Positions 8,833 to 17,308 of a stretch of DNA of 64,000 nucleotides are shown in pieces. A program made the translations under genes and the position numbers. The notes beneath the pieces were generated by a model that had not been told where the DNA came from, did no database searches, and saw only the letters and a list, made by a program, of their open reading frames with translations. Numbering within the stretch: position 1 is the first letter of the stretch; every line of letters begins with the position of its first letter. Source of the DNA: Paracoccaceae bacterium (GTDB lineage Bacteria; Pseudomonadota; Alphaproteobacteria; Rhodobacterales; Rhodobacteraceae); NCBI GenBank assembly GCA_016744015.1, contig JADGFD010000004.1, positions 124,001 to 188,000 on the forward strand, in the 5' to 3' direction.

Positions 8833-9492
8833 TTAAAAAGATATATGTGTTTTGCTGTTAAGGCTGATTTTTAGCGCCCGCCAGATGATAAACACACTGG
8901 CTACCAACCAAAGCCCGCCCCAAAGCACTGTTGGAAGGCCAGTTTGAGTGGCAAGCGCATAGGCGTCCGAGCGCTCCCCCGAGCGCAAAATCGTGTCGCT
9001 GAGGATATCGAACGGCACGTAACCCATGCTGACCAGCCCCAGCACCCGCAGGGCCGCGTCATTGACGTTTTCCGGCAGGTATTTAGCGCTGGCAAGCATT
9101 GCTGCGCCTGCGGCAATGGTAAACCCAAGCGCAAAAAGCTCACGCATGTAAAGTGCGGCCACCAGCAGCATGGTCACTCCCAACGCGCCCATTATCAGCT
9201 TATCCGCCTTGGTGTTGAGCGCCGCGAGAAACAGGGCAACTCCAATCAGTAACGAGCCAAGATACCCCGCCGACGTGATCAAAAACAACCACCCGCCCCG
9301 CGTGGTTGTCAGCCCGCCTTGCTGCGGCGAGATCGAAATACTCTCAATACTGCCGCCCGTTACCACCGCCGCCAGCCCATGACTAAGCTCATGAAAGAAC
9401 ACAATCAGGATTTTGAGCGGAATCATAAGCGGCGTGTTCCAAAGCAGGAAAATCGCTGCCACGATAAGAAGGGTTTGCCAGTGTTGCTTCAT
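8833..9492 (-). CDS. M50 family metallopeptidase (membrane)
   Basis: A 219-residue membrane protein with five to six hydrophobic segments. The zinc motif HELSH is at residues 34-38, in a helix near the N-terminus as in M50B-type proteases, and TGGSIESISISPQQGGLT follows. The start is ATG 9492, which overlaps the stop of the SLC13 permease gene as ATGA; this coupling favours it over the TTG at 9507. Unlike RseP it has no obvious PDZ domain. The protein could cleave a membrane substrate or, as for several small M50-like proteins, have an unknown role. Coupling to a permease is unusual. Confidence 0.8.
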   Translation of the reverse strand: MKQHWQTLLIVAAIFLLWNTPLMIPLKILIVFFHELSHGLAAVVTGGSIESISISPQQGGLTTTRGGWLFLITSAGYLGSLLIGVALFLAALNTKADKLIMGALGVTMLLVAALYMRELFALGFTIAAGAAMLASAKYLPENVNDAALRVLGLVSMGYVPFDILSDTILRSGERSDAYALATQTGLPTVLWGGLWLVASVFIIWRALKISLNSKTHISF

Positions 9493-11267
9493 AGCGGCCA
9501 AAACCACGGAATGAGCGCGCTAGCGAGCATACCGATGGCAATGTTGAGCGGAATACCTATCTTCATAAAATCAGTGAAGCTGTAGCCGCCAGGGCCGTAA
9601 ACCAAGGTGTTGGTCTGGTAGCCAATCGGTGTGGCAAAGCTGGCCGAAGCCGCCACCATAACCGCAATCACAAGTGGGCGCGGGTCTATCCCTAGGCTGT
9701 GAGCCAGCCCGATGGCCACAGGGGTCACGACCACTGCCACGGCATTGTTGCTCACCAGTTCTGTTAGCACCGATGTCAGCAAGTATATCGACCAAACCAG
9801 CAGCGGCGCAGGCAACACCCGCAGCCATGGGGCCAAGCCATCCGCTATCAGCGCCACCGCGCCAGAGCGCTCCAGCCCAGCCCCGATTGCCAGCATCGAA
9901 AATATCAGCACCAGCAGGCGGCCATCAACAAAGCCAAAGGCCTCATCGGCATCTATCGCCCGCACCAGCAGCACAAAGGCCACCGCCACCAGTGCCGCCG
10001 CAAATATCGGAGCCACATTAAAAGCCGCCAAACCCACAACGGCCACCAGTGCAGCAATCACCATCGGCGCATGGCCGCGCCTATAGGGCCGCGCTTCTGG
10101 GTGAGCTACGTCTACCAGCTCCATATCCGCCGCCAGCCGCCGTATATCCTCCGCCCCGCCCTCCAGCAAAAGCGTATCGCCCACGCGCACCACAATTTCA
10201 TCCAACGCGGTGCCTAGGTTCTGATTGCGGCGATGCACCGCCAGCGGATAAACCCCGTAGCGCCGCCGCAGCCGCAGGCTGCCCAGCCGCTTTCCAATCA
10301 TTCGGCACCCCGGCGAAATCAGCGCCTCCACGGTTGTAGTTTTCTCTTGTCGAATCTGATCCACCATTTCCAACGCACGGCTCTCGCGCAGGCCCAGCAG
10401 CTCATCCATGCCGGTTTTTAGCACCACGCGGTCCCCTGCCGCCAACACCACCTCTTTCAGGCCTCGTCGCAGGCTGTCATCCCCGCGCAGCACATCCACC
10501 ACGCGCATACCGGGCCGCTTAAACAGGTCCAGCTCCAGCGCCTTGGCCCCGATCACTTTAGACCCCTCCGGCACTGCCACCTCAGTAAAAAAGTTCTGCT
10601 TTTTCCGGCTCACCAGCATATCCGCCATCGAAAACCGTTCGGGCAACAGCCGAGGCCCGAGCAGCCAAAGATAACCCATACCAAAGGCCGCCAAAATAAT
10701 CGCCAAAGGCGTGACCTCAAACAGCCCAAAGGGTGCCAGCCCCTGCCCTTGCGCCACCCCATCAACCAATAGGTTGGTCGAGGTGCCAATCAGCGTCAAC
10801 ATCCCGCCAAATATCGCCGTATAAGAAAGCGGAATCAGCAGCTTAGACGGAACCAGCCCCAAGCTTCGCGCCAGCTGCACCGTGATCGGAATGAGCACCA
10901 CCACAACGGGTGTGTTGTTCATAAAAGCCGATGCCACCAGCGTAAACCCCGCCAGCCCTGCCAAGACCGTTTTGGGCCGCGTGCCCGCGTAAGATGTCAC
11001 TACCCCGCTCAGCGCATTCAGCGCCCCCGAGCGCACCAGTGCGCCGGAAAGAATAAACATCGCCCCCACAGTCCACGGCGCGGGGTTGGAAAACACCGCA
11101 AGCAAATCCGCCACCGGCAGCACCCCCGAAACCAGCATAAAAGCCGCCCCCGCCAGTGCCACCACTTCGGTGGGGTAACTCTCTCGAATAAACAGCACAA
11201 ACATCACGGCGACTGTGAGCAGTGAAAGGATGGCGGGCATTGGGGCTATGGTAAGAAACTCTGGCAT
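9489..11267 (-). CDS. SLC13 family permease with two TrkA-C domains
   Basis: A 592-residue inner-membrane carrier of the divalent anion/sodium symporter type (SLC13/CitM-like). Hydrophobic helices fill residues 1-200 and 390-592. Between them lie two soluble RCK_C (TrkA-C) domains, around residues 210-295 (VPEGSKVIGAKALEL) and 300-385 (LISPGCRMIGKRLGSL). The repeated pore motifs are visible: SAFMNNTPVVVVL near 110 with IGTSTNLLV near 160, and VSNNAVAVVVTP near 510 with PIGYQTNTLVYGPGGY near 550. GGAGG precedes ATG 11267. A paralogue of exactly the same length occurs at 40270-42048. Likely substrates are dicarboxylates, sulfate or similar anions. Confidence 0.9.
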   Translation of the reverse strand: MPEFLTIAPMPAILSLLTVAVMFVLFIRESYPTEVVALAGAAFMLVSGVLPVADLLAVFSNPAPWTVGAMFILSGALVRSGALNALSGVVTSYAGTRPKTVLAGLAGFTLVASAFMNNTPVVVVLIPITVQLARSLGLVPSKLLIPLSYTAIFGGMLTLIGTSTNLLVDGVAQGQGLAPFGLFEVTPLAIILAAFGMGYLWLLGPRLLPERFSMADMLVSRKKQNFFTEVAVPEGSKVIGAKALELDLFKRPGMRVVDVLRGDDSLRRGLKEVVLAAGDRVVLKTGMDELLGLRESRALEMVDQIRQEKTTTVEALISPGCRMIGKRLGSLRLRRRYGVYPLAVHRRNQNLGTALDEIVVRVGDTLLLEGGAEDIRRLAADMELVDVAHPEARPYRRGHAPMVIAALVAVVGLAAFNVAPIFAAALVAVAFVLLVRAIDADEAFGFVDGRLLVLIFSMLAIGAGLERSGAVALIADGLAPWLRVLPAPLLVWSIYLLTSVLTELVSNNAVAVVVTPVAIGLAHSLGIDPRPLVIAVMVAASASFATPIGYQTNTLVYGPGGYSFTDFMKIGIPLNIAIGMLASALIPWFWPL

Positions 11268-11370
11268 AAAGACCTCCGTCTGCGGGCATTATATCGCTAT
11301 AAAACGCAATGCCAACAGGCTTCACGCTTCCCAAAACACTCAAATCCAAACGCAACCCCTAGAGCAAATC

Positions 11371-11952
11371 TTAAGGAATCAAAACATCTGCCAAAATCTT
11401 CTTCACGTATTCCTCTGTCTCCGCATAAGGCGGAATGCCGTCATGGCGTGAAACCGCCCCCGGCCCCGCGTTATAGGCGGCCAGCGCCAACTCCCACGTG
11501 CCAAAACGCTGATATTGCTGGCTCAAATACCGCGCGCCGCCGTCAAGATTTTCCAGCGCATCCCACGGGTCCACCCCCAGCTCTTCGGCTGTGCCGGGCA
11601 TAAGCTGCGCCAGCCCAATGGCCCCGCGATGCGATACAATTACCGGGTCCCAGTTTGATTCCGCTGTGACCAGATTAAAGAAGAGCTGCTTGGGAATATC
11701 ATATTCCTCGGCCATTCTAATCGCCATCTGGTAATAACTGTCTTCATTCACCACTTCAGGAATTGGAAATGGGTCCGCCAATACTCGGTGCCGCAGCTCT
11801 GCGAGGTTTGCGCGCATGCTTCCTTCCTCCGCAGCGCGGGCGTTGTACTTATCAATAATGCTGTTGGAGCCCTGAAACACCAAAGTGTTTACATCCACCT
11901 CTTGCGCCGCCAAGGGCGCGGCCAGTGCCAGCCAAATTATGCTCGTTTTCAT
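11371..11952 (-). CDS. Lytic transglycosylase, SLT type
   Basis: A 193-residue exported peptidoglycan lyase. MKTSIIWLALAAPLAAQ is a short Sec signal peptide, which is why I start at ATG 11952 rather than at 11970. The SLT domain fills the C-terminal half: catalytic Glu in LVTAESNWDP, GAIGLAQLMPGTAEELGV, then YLSQQYQRFG and ALAAYNAGPGAV. It cleaves glycan strands between MurNAc and GlcNAc to give 1,6-anhydroMurNAc. It is divergent from ssb. The protein is short, with little beyond the catalytic domain. Confidence 0.9.
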   Translation of the reverse strand: MKTSIIWLALAAPLAAQEVDVNTLVFQGSNSIIDKYNARAAEEGSMRANLAELRHRVLADPFPIPEVVNEDSYYQMAIRMAEEYDIPKQLFFNLVTAESNWDPVIVSHRGAIGLAQLMPGTAEELGVDPWDALENLDGGARYLSQQYQRFGTWELALAAYNAGPGAVSRHDGIPPYAETEEYVKKILADVLIP

Positions 11953-12087
11953 GCTATACTGCCCTGCCATTTTGGATGTACTCCACTATAGCCCTCAATT
12001 TAATAAAATGTTAGGAATATATCTGTGTGGTCTCTGGGCGCGTTGTTGGTTAACAATAGCACAACAGATTCGTAACAGGAGAACATC

Positions 12088-12606
12088 GTGGCTGGCAGCT
12101 TAAACAAAGTAACTCTTATCGGCAACCTAGGCGCAGACCCAGAAATCCGCACTTTTAGTAATGGCAATAAGGTGTGCAATCTCAGCATTGCCACCACTGA
12201 AAAGTGGCGTGATAAAAACACGGGTGAAAACCGCGAAAAAACTGAATGGCACCGCGTTGCGATTTTTTCTGAAGGCCTCGTGCGCGTATGCGAACAATAT
12301 CTGCGCAAGGGCTCATCGGTTTATCTCGAAGGCAAAATTCAAACCCGCAAGTGGCAAGACCAATCCGGCGCTGATCGCTACTCAACCGAAATCGTCCTAC
12401 AAGGGTTTGATAGCAAAATGCTGATGCTCGACGGCCGCAACAGCGGCGGCGGAGATGCTGGCGGCCAAGGCGGCGGCGGTTACGGCGGTGGCAACCAAGG
12501 CGGCGGTGGCTATAGTGGCGGCAATCAGGGTGGCGGAAACTATGGCGGCGGCAATCAAGGCGGCCCTGCCCCAGCTGGCGGGCTAGACGACGAAATCCCG
12601 TTCTAG
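12088..12606 (+). CDS. ssb: Single-stranded DNA-binding protein
   Basis: A 172-residue SSB. The OB fold occupies residues 1-110 ([59 protein letters not shown]), then a glycine/glutamine-rich linker of repeated GGGNQGGG-type units, then the acidic tip DDEIPF that binds partner proteins. The start is GTG 12088 with AGGAG eight bases upstream. It coats single-stranded DNA during replication, repair and recombination. The gene ends four bases from the convergent Lrp-family gene, leaving no room for a private terminator. Confidence 0.97.
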   Translation: MAGSLNKVTLIGNLGADPEIRTFSNGNKVCNLSIATTEKWRDKNTGENREKTEWHRVAIFSEGLVRVCEQYLRKGSSVYLEGKIQTRKWQDQSGADRYSTEIVLQGFDSKMLMLDGRNSGGGDAGGQGGGGYGGGNQGGGGYSGGNQGGGNYGGGNQGGPAPAGGLDDEIPF

Positions 12607-12610
12607 CGCC

Positions 12611-13045
12611 CTACCCCAGTTTTGAAATTTTACGTGAGGCCAGCAATATGCTGGTCTCACTGCTTTGCACCCCATCAAACCGCCGAATAACCGCCAGCAC
12701 CCTGTCTAGCTCCACAAGCGCATCGGTGCCGATCTCCACCACCAAATCCCATTTTCCATTGGTCGTATGCACCGCCTGCACTTCGGGAATGCCGCTGATC
12801 CGCGCCACAATCCGCTCTGTCCCGCGCCCCTCAATCCCGATCATCATCAATGCCCGCACAGGCTGGCCCGCTATGTCCCCCTTAGTGACAACCGTATAGC
12901 CAATGATATCCCCGCGCGCCTCCAGCTTTTCAAGCCGCGTGCGCACCGTGGCGCGGGTTACACCTACAAGCCCCGCTAACGCAGAGAGCGAAGCGCGGGC
13001 ATTATGCCGAAGCGCGGCGATCAGTTTTGCTTCCACATTGTCCAT
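12611..13045 (-). CDS. Lrp/AsnC family transcriptional regulator
   Basis: A 144-residue regulator. The N-terminal winged helix-turn-helix (residues 5-50: LIAALRHNARASLSALAGLVGVTRATVRTRLEKLEARG) is followed by the alpha-beta ligand-binding/oligomerisation domain (VRALMMIGIEG, VQAVHTTNGKWDLVVEIG). It is divergent from the arginase-ornithine cyclodeaminase operon with a 109-bp gap. That position suggests an arginine- or ornithine-responsive activator like PutR or ArgP-class Lrp members; this is inference from position. AT-rich stretches in the shared gap (13070-13120) are the likely operator region, but I cannot define a site. Confidence 0.92.
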   Translation of the reverse strand: MDNVEAKLIAALRHNARASLSALAGLVGVTRATVRTRLEKLEARGDIIGYTVVTKGDIAGQPVRALMMIGIEGRGTERIVARISGIPEVQAVHTTNGKWDLVVEIGTDALVELDRVLAVIRRFDGVQSSETSILLASRKISKLG

Positions 13046-13154
13046 TTCGCTCTCTCAACATACCTTTTCGGTTAATATAGATCAATTTCGCACAATTTGG
13101 CGACTAATTGCCATCCACTTTATCCAGCACTCTGGGTAAAACAAGGATAATCCC

Positions 13155-14060
13155 ATGCAAACCACAAATTTCACCCTTATCGGCGCGCCGGTAGATACCG
13201 GCATGCAACAACTCGGCTGCTTGATGGGGCCAGATGCTTATCGCACCGCGGGGCTGGCTGAAATGCTCCAAGCATTAGGACATGACGTTATCGACATTGG
13301 CAATGTAGCACCTCGCACTTGCGCGCCCCAGCTTCACCCGAACCCTGCAATCCATCATCTGGCCGAAACGGTGGCATGGACAGAGGCGCTGAGCGCCGCC
13401 ACACCCACCAATGGGTTCCCGATTTTCATGGGCGGCGATCATAGCCTCTCCCTTGGATCTATCCGCGGTGTTGCCCACCACGCCACCCGCCCGCTCTTTG
13501 TGCTCTGGCTAGACGCCCACCCGGATTTTCATACGCCTGACACCACTTCCTCCGGCAATCTCCACGGCACACCCCTTGCCTACCTCACAGGGCAACAAGG
13601 CTTTGAGGCTTTCCCCACGTCCCCCCTGCTCGACCCTGCCAATATTTGCATCATCGGAGCCCGCTCGATTGACCCCGCCGAGCAAGCCGCCCTGAAAGCG
13701 GCCAATGTAAACGTGGTGGATATGCGCGCCATTGACGAGCACGGCATTGCCGCGCCTTTGCGCGCATTTCTAGCACAGGTAGAAGCCGCTGGTGGCCAGC
13801 TCCACGTAAGCCTAGACGTGGATTTTCTAGAGCCCGCCATCGCCCCTGCCGTTGGCACCACCGTCCCCGGCGGCGCAACCTTCCGCGAGGCGCACTTGGT
13901 GATGGAAATCCTGCATGACAGCGGGCTGGTGGCCTCGCTCGACCTCGTAGAGCTTAACCCTTTTCTTGATGTCAAAGGCCGCACAGCGCAGCTGATGGTA
14001 GACCTCACGGCCTCCCTCATGGGCCGTAGGATTTTTGACCGCCCAACCCGGAGTTTTTAG
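13155..14060 (+). CDS. rocF: Arginase
   Basis: A 301-residue ureohydrolase that converts L-arginine to L-ornithine and urea with a two-manganese centre. Metal ligands are in GGDHSLSLGS (residues 93-102), DAHPDFHTPD (120-129) and SLDVDFLEPAIAPAVGT (about 222-238). The substrate-recognition GNLHGTPL follows the second motif as in true arginases, favouring this over agmatinase. The next gene, ornithine cyclodeaminase, begins at the base after the stop and uses the product. An Lrp-type regulator is divergent. ATG 13155 has AAGGATAA upstream. Confidence 0.93.
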   Translation: MQTTNFTLIGAPVDTGMQQLGCLMGPDAYRTAGLAEMLQALGHDVIDIGNVAPRTCAPQLHPNPAIHHLAETVAWTEALSAATPTNGFPIFMGGDHSLSLGSIRGVAHHATRPLFVLWLDAHPDFHTPDTTSSGNLHGTPLAYLTGQQGFEAFPTSPLLDPANICIIGARSIDPAEQAALKAANVNVVDMRAIDEHGIAAPLRAFLAQVEAAGGQLHVSLDVDFLEPAIAPAVGTTVPGGATFREAHLVMEILHDSGLVASLDLVELNPFLDVKGRTAQLMVDLTASLMGRRIFDRPTRSF

Positions 14061-15095
14061 ATGAACACCCTGAATATTGTCCCTTTTGTATCCGTCGACC
14101 AAATGATGAAAATCGTGCTGGAAGTCGGCGTCGAACCCCTGCTGAAAGACATGGCGGGTTATATCGAATCCGATTTTAAGCGTTGGGAGGTTTTTGATAA
14201 ATCTCCGCGTGTGGCCGCGCATTCTTCCGAGGGCGTGATTGAGCTAATGCCGACATCCGACGGAGAGGCCTACGGCTTTAAATACGTCAACGGTCATCCA
14301 AGCAACACAAAATCCGGCCTGCAAACCGTCACCGCCTTTGGTGTGCTCGCCGATGTGGCCACTGGCTATCCCGTGCTGCTTTCCGAGATGACGCTGCTCA
14401 CCGCCCTGCGCACCGCCGCCACCTCGGCGATGGCCGCCAAGCACCTCGCCCCCAAAGGCGCACACATCATGGCGATGATCGGCAATGGCGCACAAAGCGA
14501 ATTTCAGGCGCTGGCGTTTAAGGCGATCTGCGGTGTGGACACCCTGCGGCTCTATGATATTGACCCCGAGGCCACCGAAAAATGCGCAAGCAATCTAGCA
14601 GGATATGGCTTTAAAATCATTAAATGCCCCTCCGCCCAAGAGGCCGTAGAGGGCGCGGACATTATCACCACAGTGACGGCAGATAAACAATATGCCACCA
14701 TTTTAACCGACAATATGGTTGGCGCAGGTGTGCACATAAATGCCATCGGCGGTGACTGCCCCGGCAAAACAGAGCTGCACCGCGATATATTGCTGCGCTC
14801 TGAGATTTTTGTGGAATTTCCAGAGCAAACCCGCATTGAGGGCGAAATTCAACAACTGGATGATGACCACCCTGTGACCGAGCTGTGGCAGGTGATTACC
14901 GGGCAAACCAAAGGGCGCACAGATGCGCGGCAGATCACCTTGTTTGATAGTGTTGGCTTTGCGATTGAGGACTTTTCGGCCTTGCGCTATATCCGCGACC
15001 AGCTAAAGCCCGGCAACCATACCGAGCTGGATATGCTCGCGGACCCAGACACACCAAAAGACCTGTTTGGCATGCTACTCCGCGCAAAGCCTTAA
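14061..15095 (+). CDS. Ornithine cyclodeaminase
   Basis: A 344-residue NAD-dependent enzyme of the ornithine cyclodeaminase/mu-crystallin family, converting L-ornithine to L-proline and ammonia. The substrate domain is N-terminal; LLTALRTAATSAMAAKHLAPK (about 114-134) precedes the dinucleotide fold MAMIGNGAQSEFQALAF (about 137-153). Later conserved parts are GVHINAIGGDCPGKTEL and GRTDARQITLFDSVGFAIEDFSAL. It directly abuts arginase (TAG then ATG), with GGAG inside the arginase tail as ribosome binding site. Together the two genes form an arginine-to-proline route typical of Rhodobacteraceae. Confidence 0.94.
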   Translation: MNTLNIVPFVSVDQMMKIVLEVGVEPLLKDMAGYIESDFKRWEVFDKSPRVAAHSSEGVIELMPTSDGEAYGFKYVNGHPSNTKSGLQTVTAFGVLADVATGYPVLLSEMTLLTALRTAATSAMAAKHLAPKGAHIMAMIGNGAQSEFQALAFKAICGVDTLRLYDIDPEATEKCASNLAGYGFKIIKCPSAQEAVEGADIITTVTADKQYATILTDNMVGAGVHINAIGGDCPGKTELHRDILLRSEIFVEFPEQTRIEGEIQQLDDDHPVTELWQVITGQTKGRTDARQITLFDSVGFAIEDFSALRYIRDQLKPGNHTELDMLADPDTPKDLFGMLLRAKP

Positions 15096-15125
15096 CCGCC
15101 CATACGCCCTGCGGGCGGCTTTTTC
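15096..15125 (+). terminator. Rho-independent terminator after ornithine cyclodeaminase
   Basis: CCGCCC (15096-15101) pairs with GGGCGG (15113-15118) and is followed by CTTTTT. It starts right at the stop codon. A second small hairpin, TTTTTCCCTGCGGGAAAAA, follows at 15120-15138. Confidence 0.7.
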
Positions 15126-15156
15126 CCTGCGGGAAAAATGCGTGTGCGACGCGGTG

Positions 15157-15279
15157 GCGGCGCGGCAAGCATAGCATTTTGTGGCAATACCCCGCCCGCG
15201 CCGCGCTTTGACACAAGCGCTTGTGTCGAAGCGCGGCGCGGGCGGGGTGTTGCAAAGTTGACGGAGGTTGACGCGCCGC
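15157..15279. repeat. Inverted pair of family-2 repeats forming a 70-bp palindrome (pair 2)
   Basis: Unit 15157-15206 reads on minus and unit 15231-15279 on plus. Each has the GCGCGGCGCGGGC start and CGCGCCGC end of the family. Their facing arms make an uninterrupted palindrome from 15184 to 15253 centred at 15218/15219, with 35-base arms differing at two positions (both G-T if folded as a hairpin). It lies between ornithine cyclodeaminase and the convergent DUF2189 gene. Such a long perfect hairpin is normally unstable in DNA replication, so its persistence is notable. Confidence 0.75.
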
Positions 15280-15287
15280 AACCGGGC

Positions 15288-16091
15288 TTAGAAATGCACC
15301 TTTGGGTCCTCGGGTGCATCCAGCAGCTTGCGATACAAGTGCCAGGTGGCATGGCCCAGAACCGGCAAAGAAATAAACAAGCCAAGTAGCAACGGCACCA
15401 TGGAAACAAACATGATCGCCGAAATCATAAATGCCCAGATCATCAACACACCAAAATTCAGCATGACAGCGCGCACGCTGGTCAAAATTCCGGTTATGAA
15501 ATCAATCTCACGCTCGAGCAGGAGCGGTAGGCTCACCAAAGTGATCGAGAAAAGCGCAAAGGCAAAACCAGCGCCAACAACGACTTCAGCAGCCAGCATT
15601 GCAAGCCCAGAGGGTGTAAAAAACAAGCTGAAGGAATTGGTGATATTCGTAAGTGCCGTTAGCCCCATAGTGATGGCAAATATCGCATGGCTAATAAGCA
15701 TATAAAGCAAAAACCAGACAACAATAATGGCCCCGACCCAAGGCACCTGCCGCTTTCGCTCCAAAAGAGCACAGGTCATTACACGGCTCCACGAGACTTT
15801 TTCTTTGTGCTCAATCAGGCAGGAGGTTGCATAAAATCCAACCCCAGCAAAGGGCGCCAAAAGCGGAAATCCAACCGTAAAAGGCATCACCCACCAGATT
15901 TCGCCAGCAAAAAACAAAACCGATACAATTACGTATCCACCCAACACATAAAACGCCGAAAAAAACAGCCCAATCGCCGGTGCGTTTTTATAGTCTTTCC
16001 AACCACTTCTTAAGCATTCAAACAGGTCTGCCGTAGTAATCGTATTGATTTCAGGCAGCACACTTGCGTGCTCTTCTCTGGTCGCTTCCAT
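15288..16091 (-). CDS. DUF2189 domain-containing membrane protein
   Basis: A 267-residue inner-membrane protein with about six hydrophobic segments, starting after a soluble N-terminal stretch (ITTADLFECLRSGWKDYKNAPAIGLFFSAFYVLGG). That stretch and the PFTVGFPLLAPFAGVGFYATS region match DUF2189. AGGGA precedes the ATG at good spacing. Function is unknown; in relatives it is often found near the prfB-PBP1A genes, as here. The C-terminal end runs close to the palindromic repeat, which may end its transcript. Confidence 0.85.
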   Translation of the reverse strand: MEATREEHASVLPEINTITTADLFECLRSGWKDYKNAPAIGLFFSAFYVLGGYVIVSVLFFAGEIWWVMPFTVGFPLLAPFAGVGFYATSCLIEHKEKVSWSRVMTCALLERKRQVPWVGAIIVVWFLLYMLISHAIFAITMGLTALTNITNSFSLFFTPSGLAMLAAEVVVGAGFAFALFSITLVSLPLLLEREIDFITGILTSVRAVMLNFGVLMIWAFMISAIMFVSMVPLLLGLFISLPVLGHATWHLYRKLLDAPEDPKVHF

Positions 16092-16165
16092 CAGTCCCTC
16101 CTTTTCTGGTGAATTAAAAGGGATTTTATTGAATGCGTCTAGGTTAAACTTAAAAAAACTGTGCT

Positions 16166-17293
16166 TTAGCTTTCAGCCTGTGCATCGGCGCGACTTTTTC
16201 CGGTAACCTCAAGCGCCAAAGCGGCAGCCATAAATTTATCCAAATCACCATCCAGCACGCCCTGGCTGTCTGAGGTTTCTACATTTGTGCGCAAATCTTT
16301 AACCATTTGGTAGGGTTGCAGCACGTAAGAGCGAATCTGGTTGCCCCAGCCCGCGTCACCTTTGGCATCATGTGCATCCTGAATGCTCGCGGTGCGTTTG
16401 CGCATCTCGATCTCGTAAAGCCGTGATTTGAGCGCGGCCATACAGGTGGTCCTATTCTGGTGCTGCGATTTCGCCGAGGCCGTTACTACAATGCCGGTTG
16501 GAATGTGGGTCATCCGCACGGCTGAGTCGGTTTTGTTGACGTGCTGGCCGCCCGCCCCGCTGGAACGGTAGGTATCAACCCGAAGTTCTGACGGGTTGAT
16601 ATCAATTTCAATCGTGTCATCAATGACCGGATAAACCCAAACAGAGCTGAAAGACGTGTGCCGCCGTGCCGCACTATCAAACGGTGAAATCCTTACCAAA
16701 CGATGAACGCCGCTCTCACTTTTTAACCAACCGTAAGCATTTTGCCCCTTTACTTGGTAAGTGACAGACTTGATTCCGGCTTCCTCGCCACCGTTATAAG
16801 ATGTCGTTTCGACCTTATAACCATGCTTTTCAGCCCATCGAGTATACATGCGCGCCAGCATCGAGGCCCAGTCACAGCTCTCGGTGCCACCAGCGCCTGA
16901 ATTAATCTCTATGAAGCAATCATTACCATCCACTTCACCGTCGAGCAGCGCTTCCAGCTCCTTTTTGGCAGCGGTTTCCACTAAATCTGCAATGGCTAAT
17001 TCGGCGTCTTCCACTACTTCGGCGTCGCCTTCCATCTCGCCAAGTTCGATCATGTCGATGTTATCTTGCAGCTCGGAAGAAAGGTTTTTGTAGTTCTCCA
17101 GCGCATCGGCCAGCATTTGCCGCTCCCGCATAAGCTTTTGCGCTTTTGCCGGGTCGTTCCACAGGTCCGGGTCTTCGGACATGGCGTTGAACTCTTCCAT
17201 CCGGTGGGCGGCGGTTTCCAGATTTAGCCGCTGGGCCAGCAGATCAATGGTTTTGCGAATCTGGGTGACTTGATTCTCGGTTTCTGCGCGCAT
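16166..17293 (-). CDS. prfB: Peptide chain release factor 2
   Basis: A 375-residue class I release factor that reads UGA and UAA. The stop-codon recognition motif is SPF (RISPFDSAARRH) and the peptidyl-hydrolysis motif is GGQ (SGAGGQHVNKTDSAVR). The N-terminal helical domain holds AEDPDLW-like MSEDPDLWNDP. The gene is a single uninterrupted frame: it lacks the internal UGA and +1 programmed frameshift of E. coli prfB, as is usual in Rhodobacterales. It is 15 bases downstream of the PBP1A gene on the same strand. Confidence 0.96.
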   Translation of the reverse strand: MRAETENQVTQIRKTIDLLAQRLNLETAAHRMEEFNAMSEDPDLWNDPAKAQKLMRERQMLADALENYKNLSSELQDNIDMIELGEMEGDAEVVEDAELAIADLVETAAKKELEALLDGEVDGNDCFIEINSGAGGTESCDWASMLARMYTRWAEKHGYKVETTSYNGGEEAGIKSVTYQVKGQNAYGWLKSESGVHRLVRISPFDSAARRHTSFSSVWVYPVIDDTIEIDINPSELRVDTYRSSGAGGQHVNKTDSAVRMTHIPTGIVVTASAKSQHQNRTTCMAALKSRLYEIEMRKRTASIQDAHDAKGDAGWGNQIRSYVLQPYQMVKDLRTNVETSDSQGVLDGDLDKFMAAALALEVTGKSRADAQAES

Positions 17294-17308
17294 GGATTGG
17301 TTCTTTTC

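Noticed and set aside
16166-17293. Programmed +1 frameshift in prfB
   Set aside because: The gene is one uninterrupted frame with normal N-terminus; no internal TGA near codon 26 is seen.
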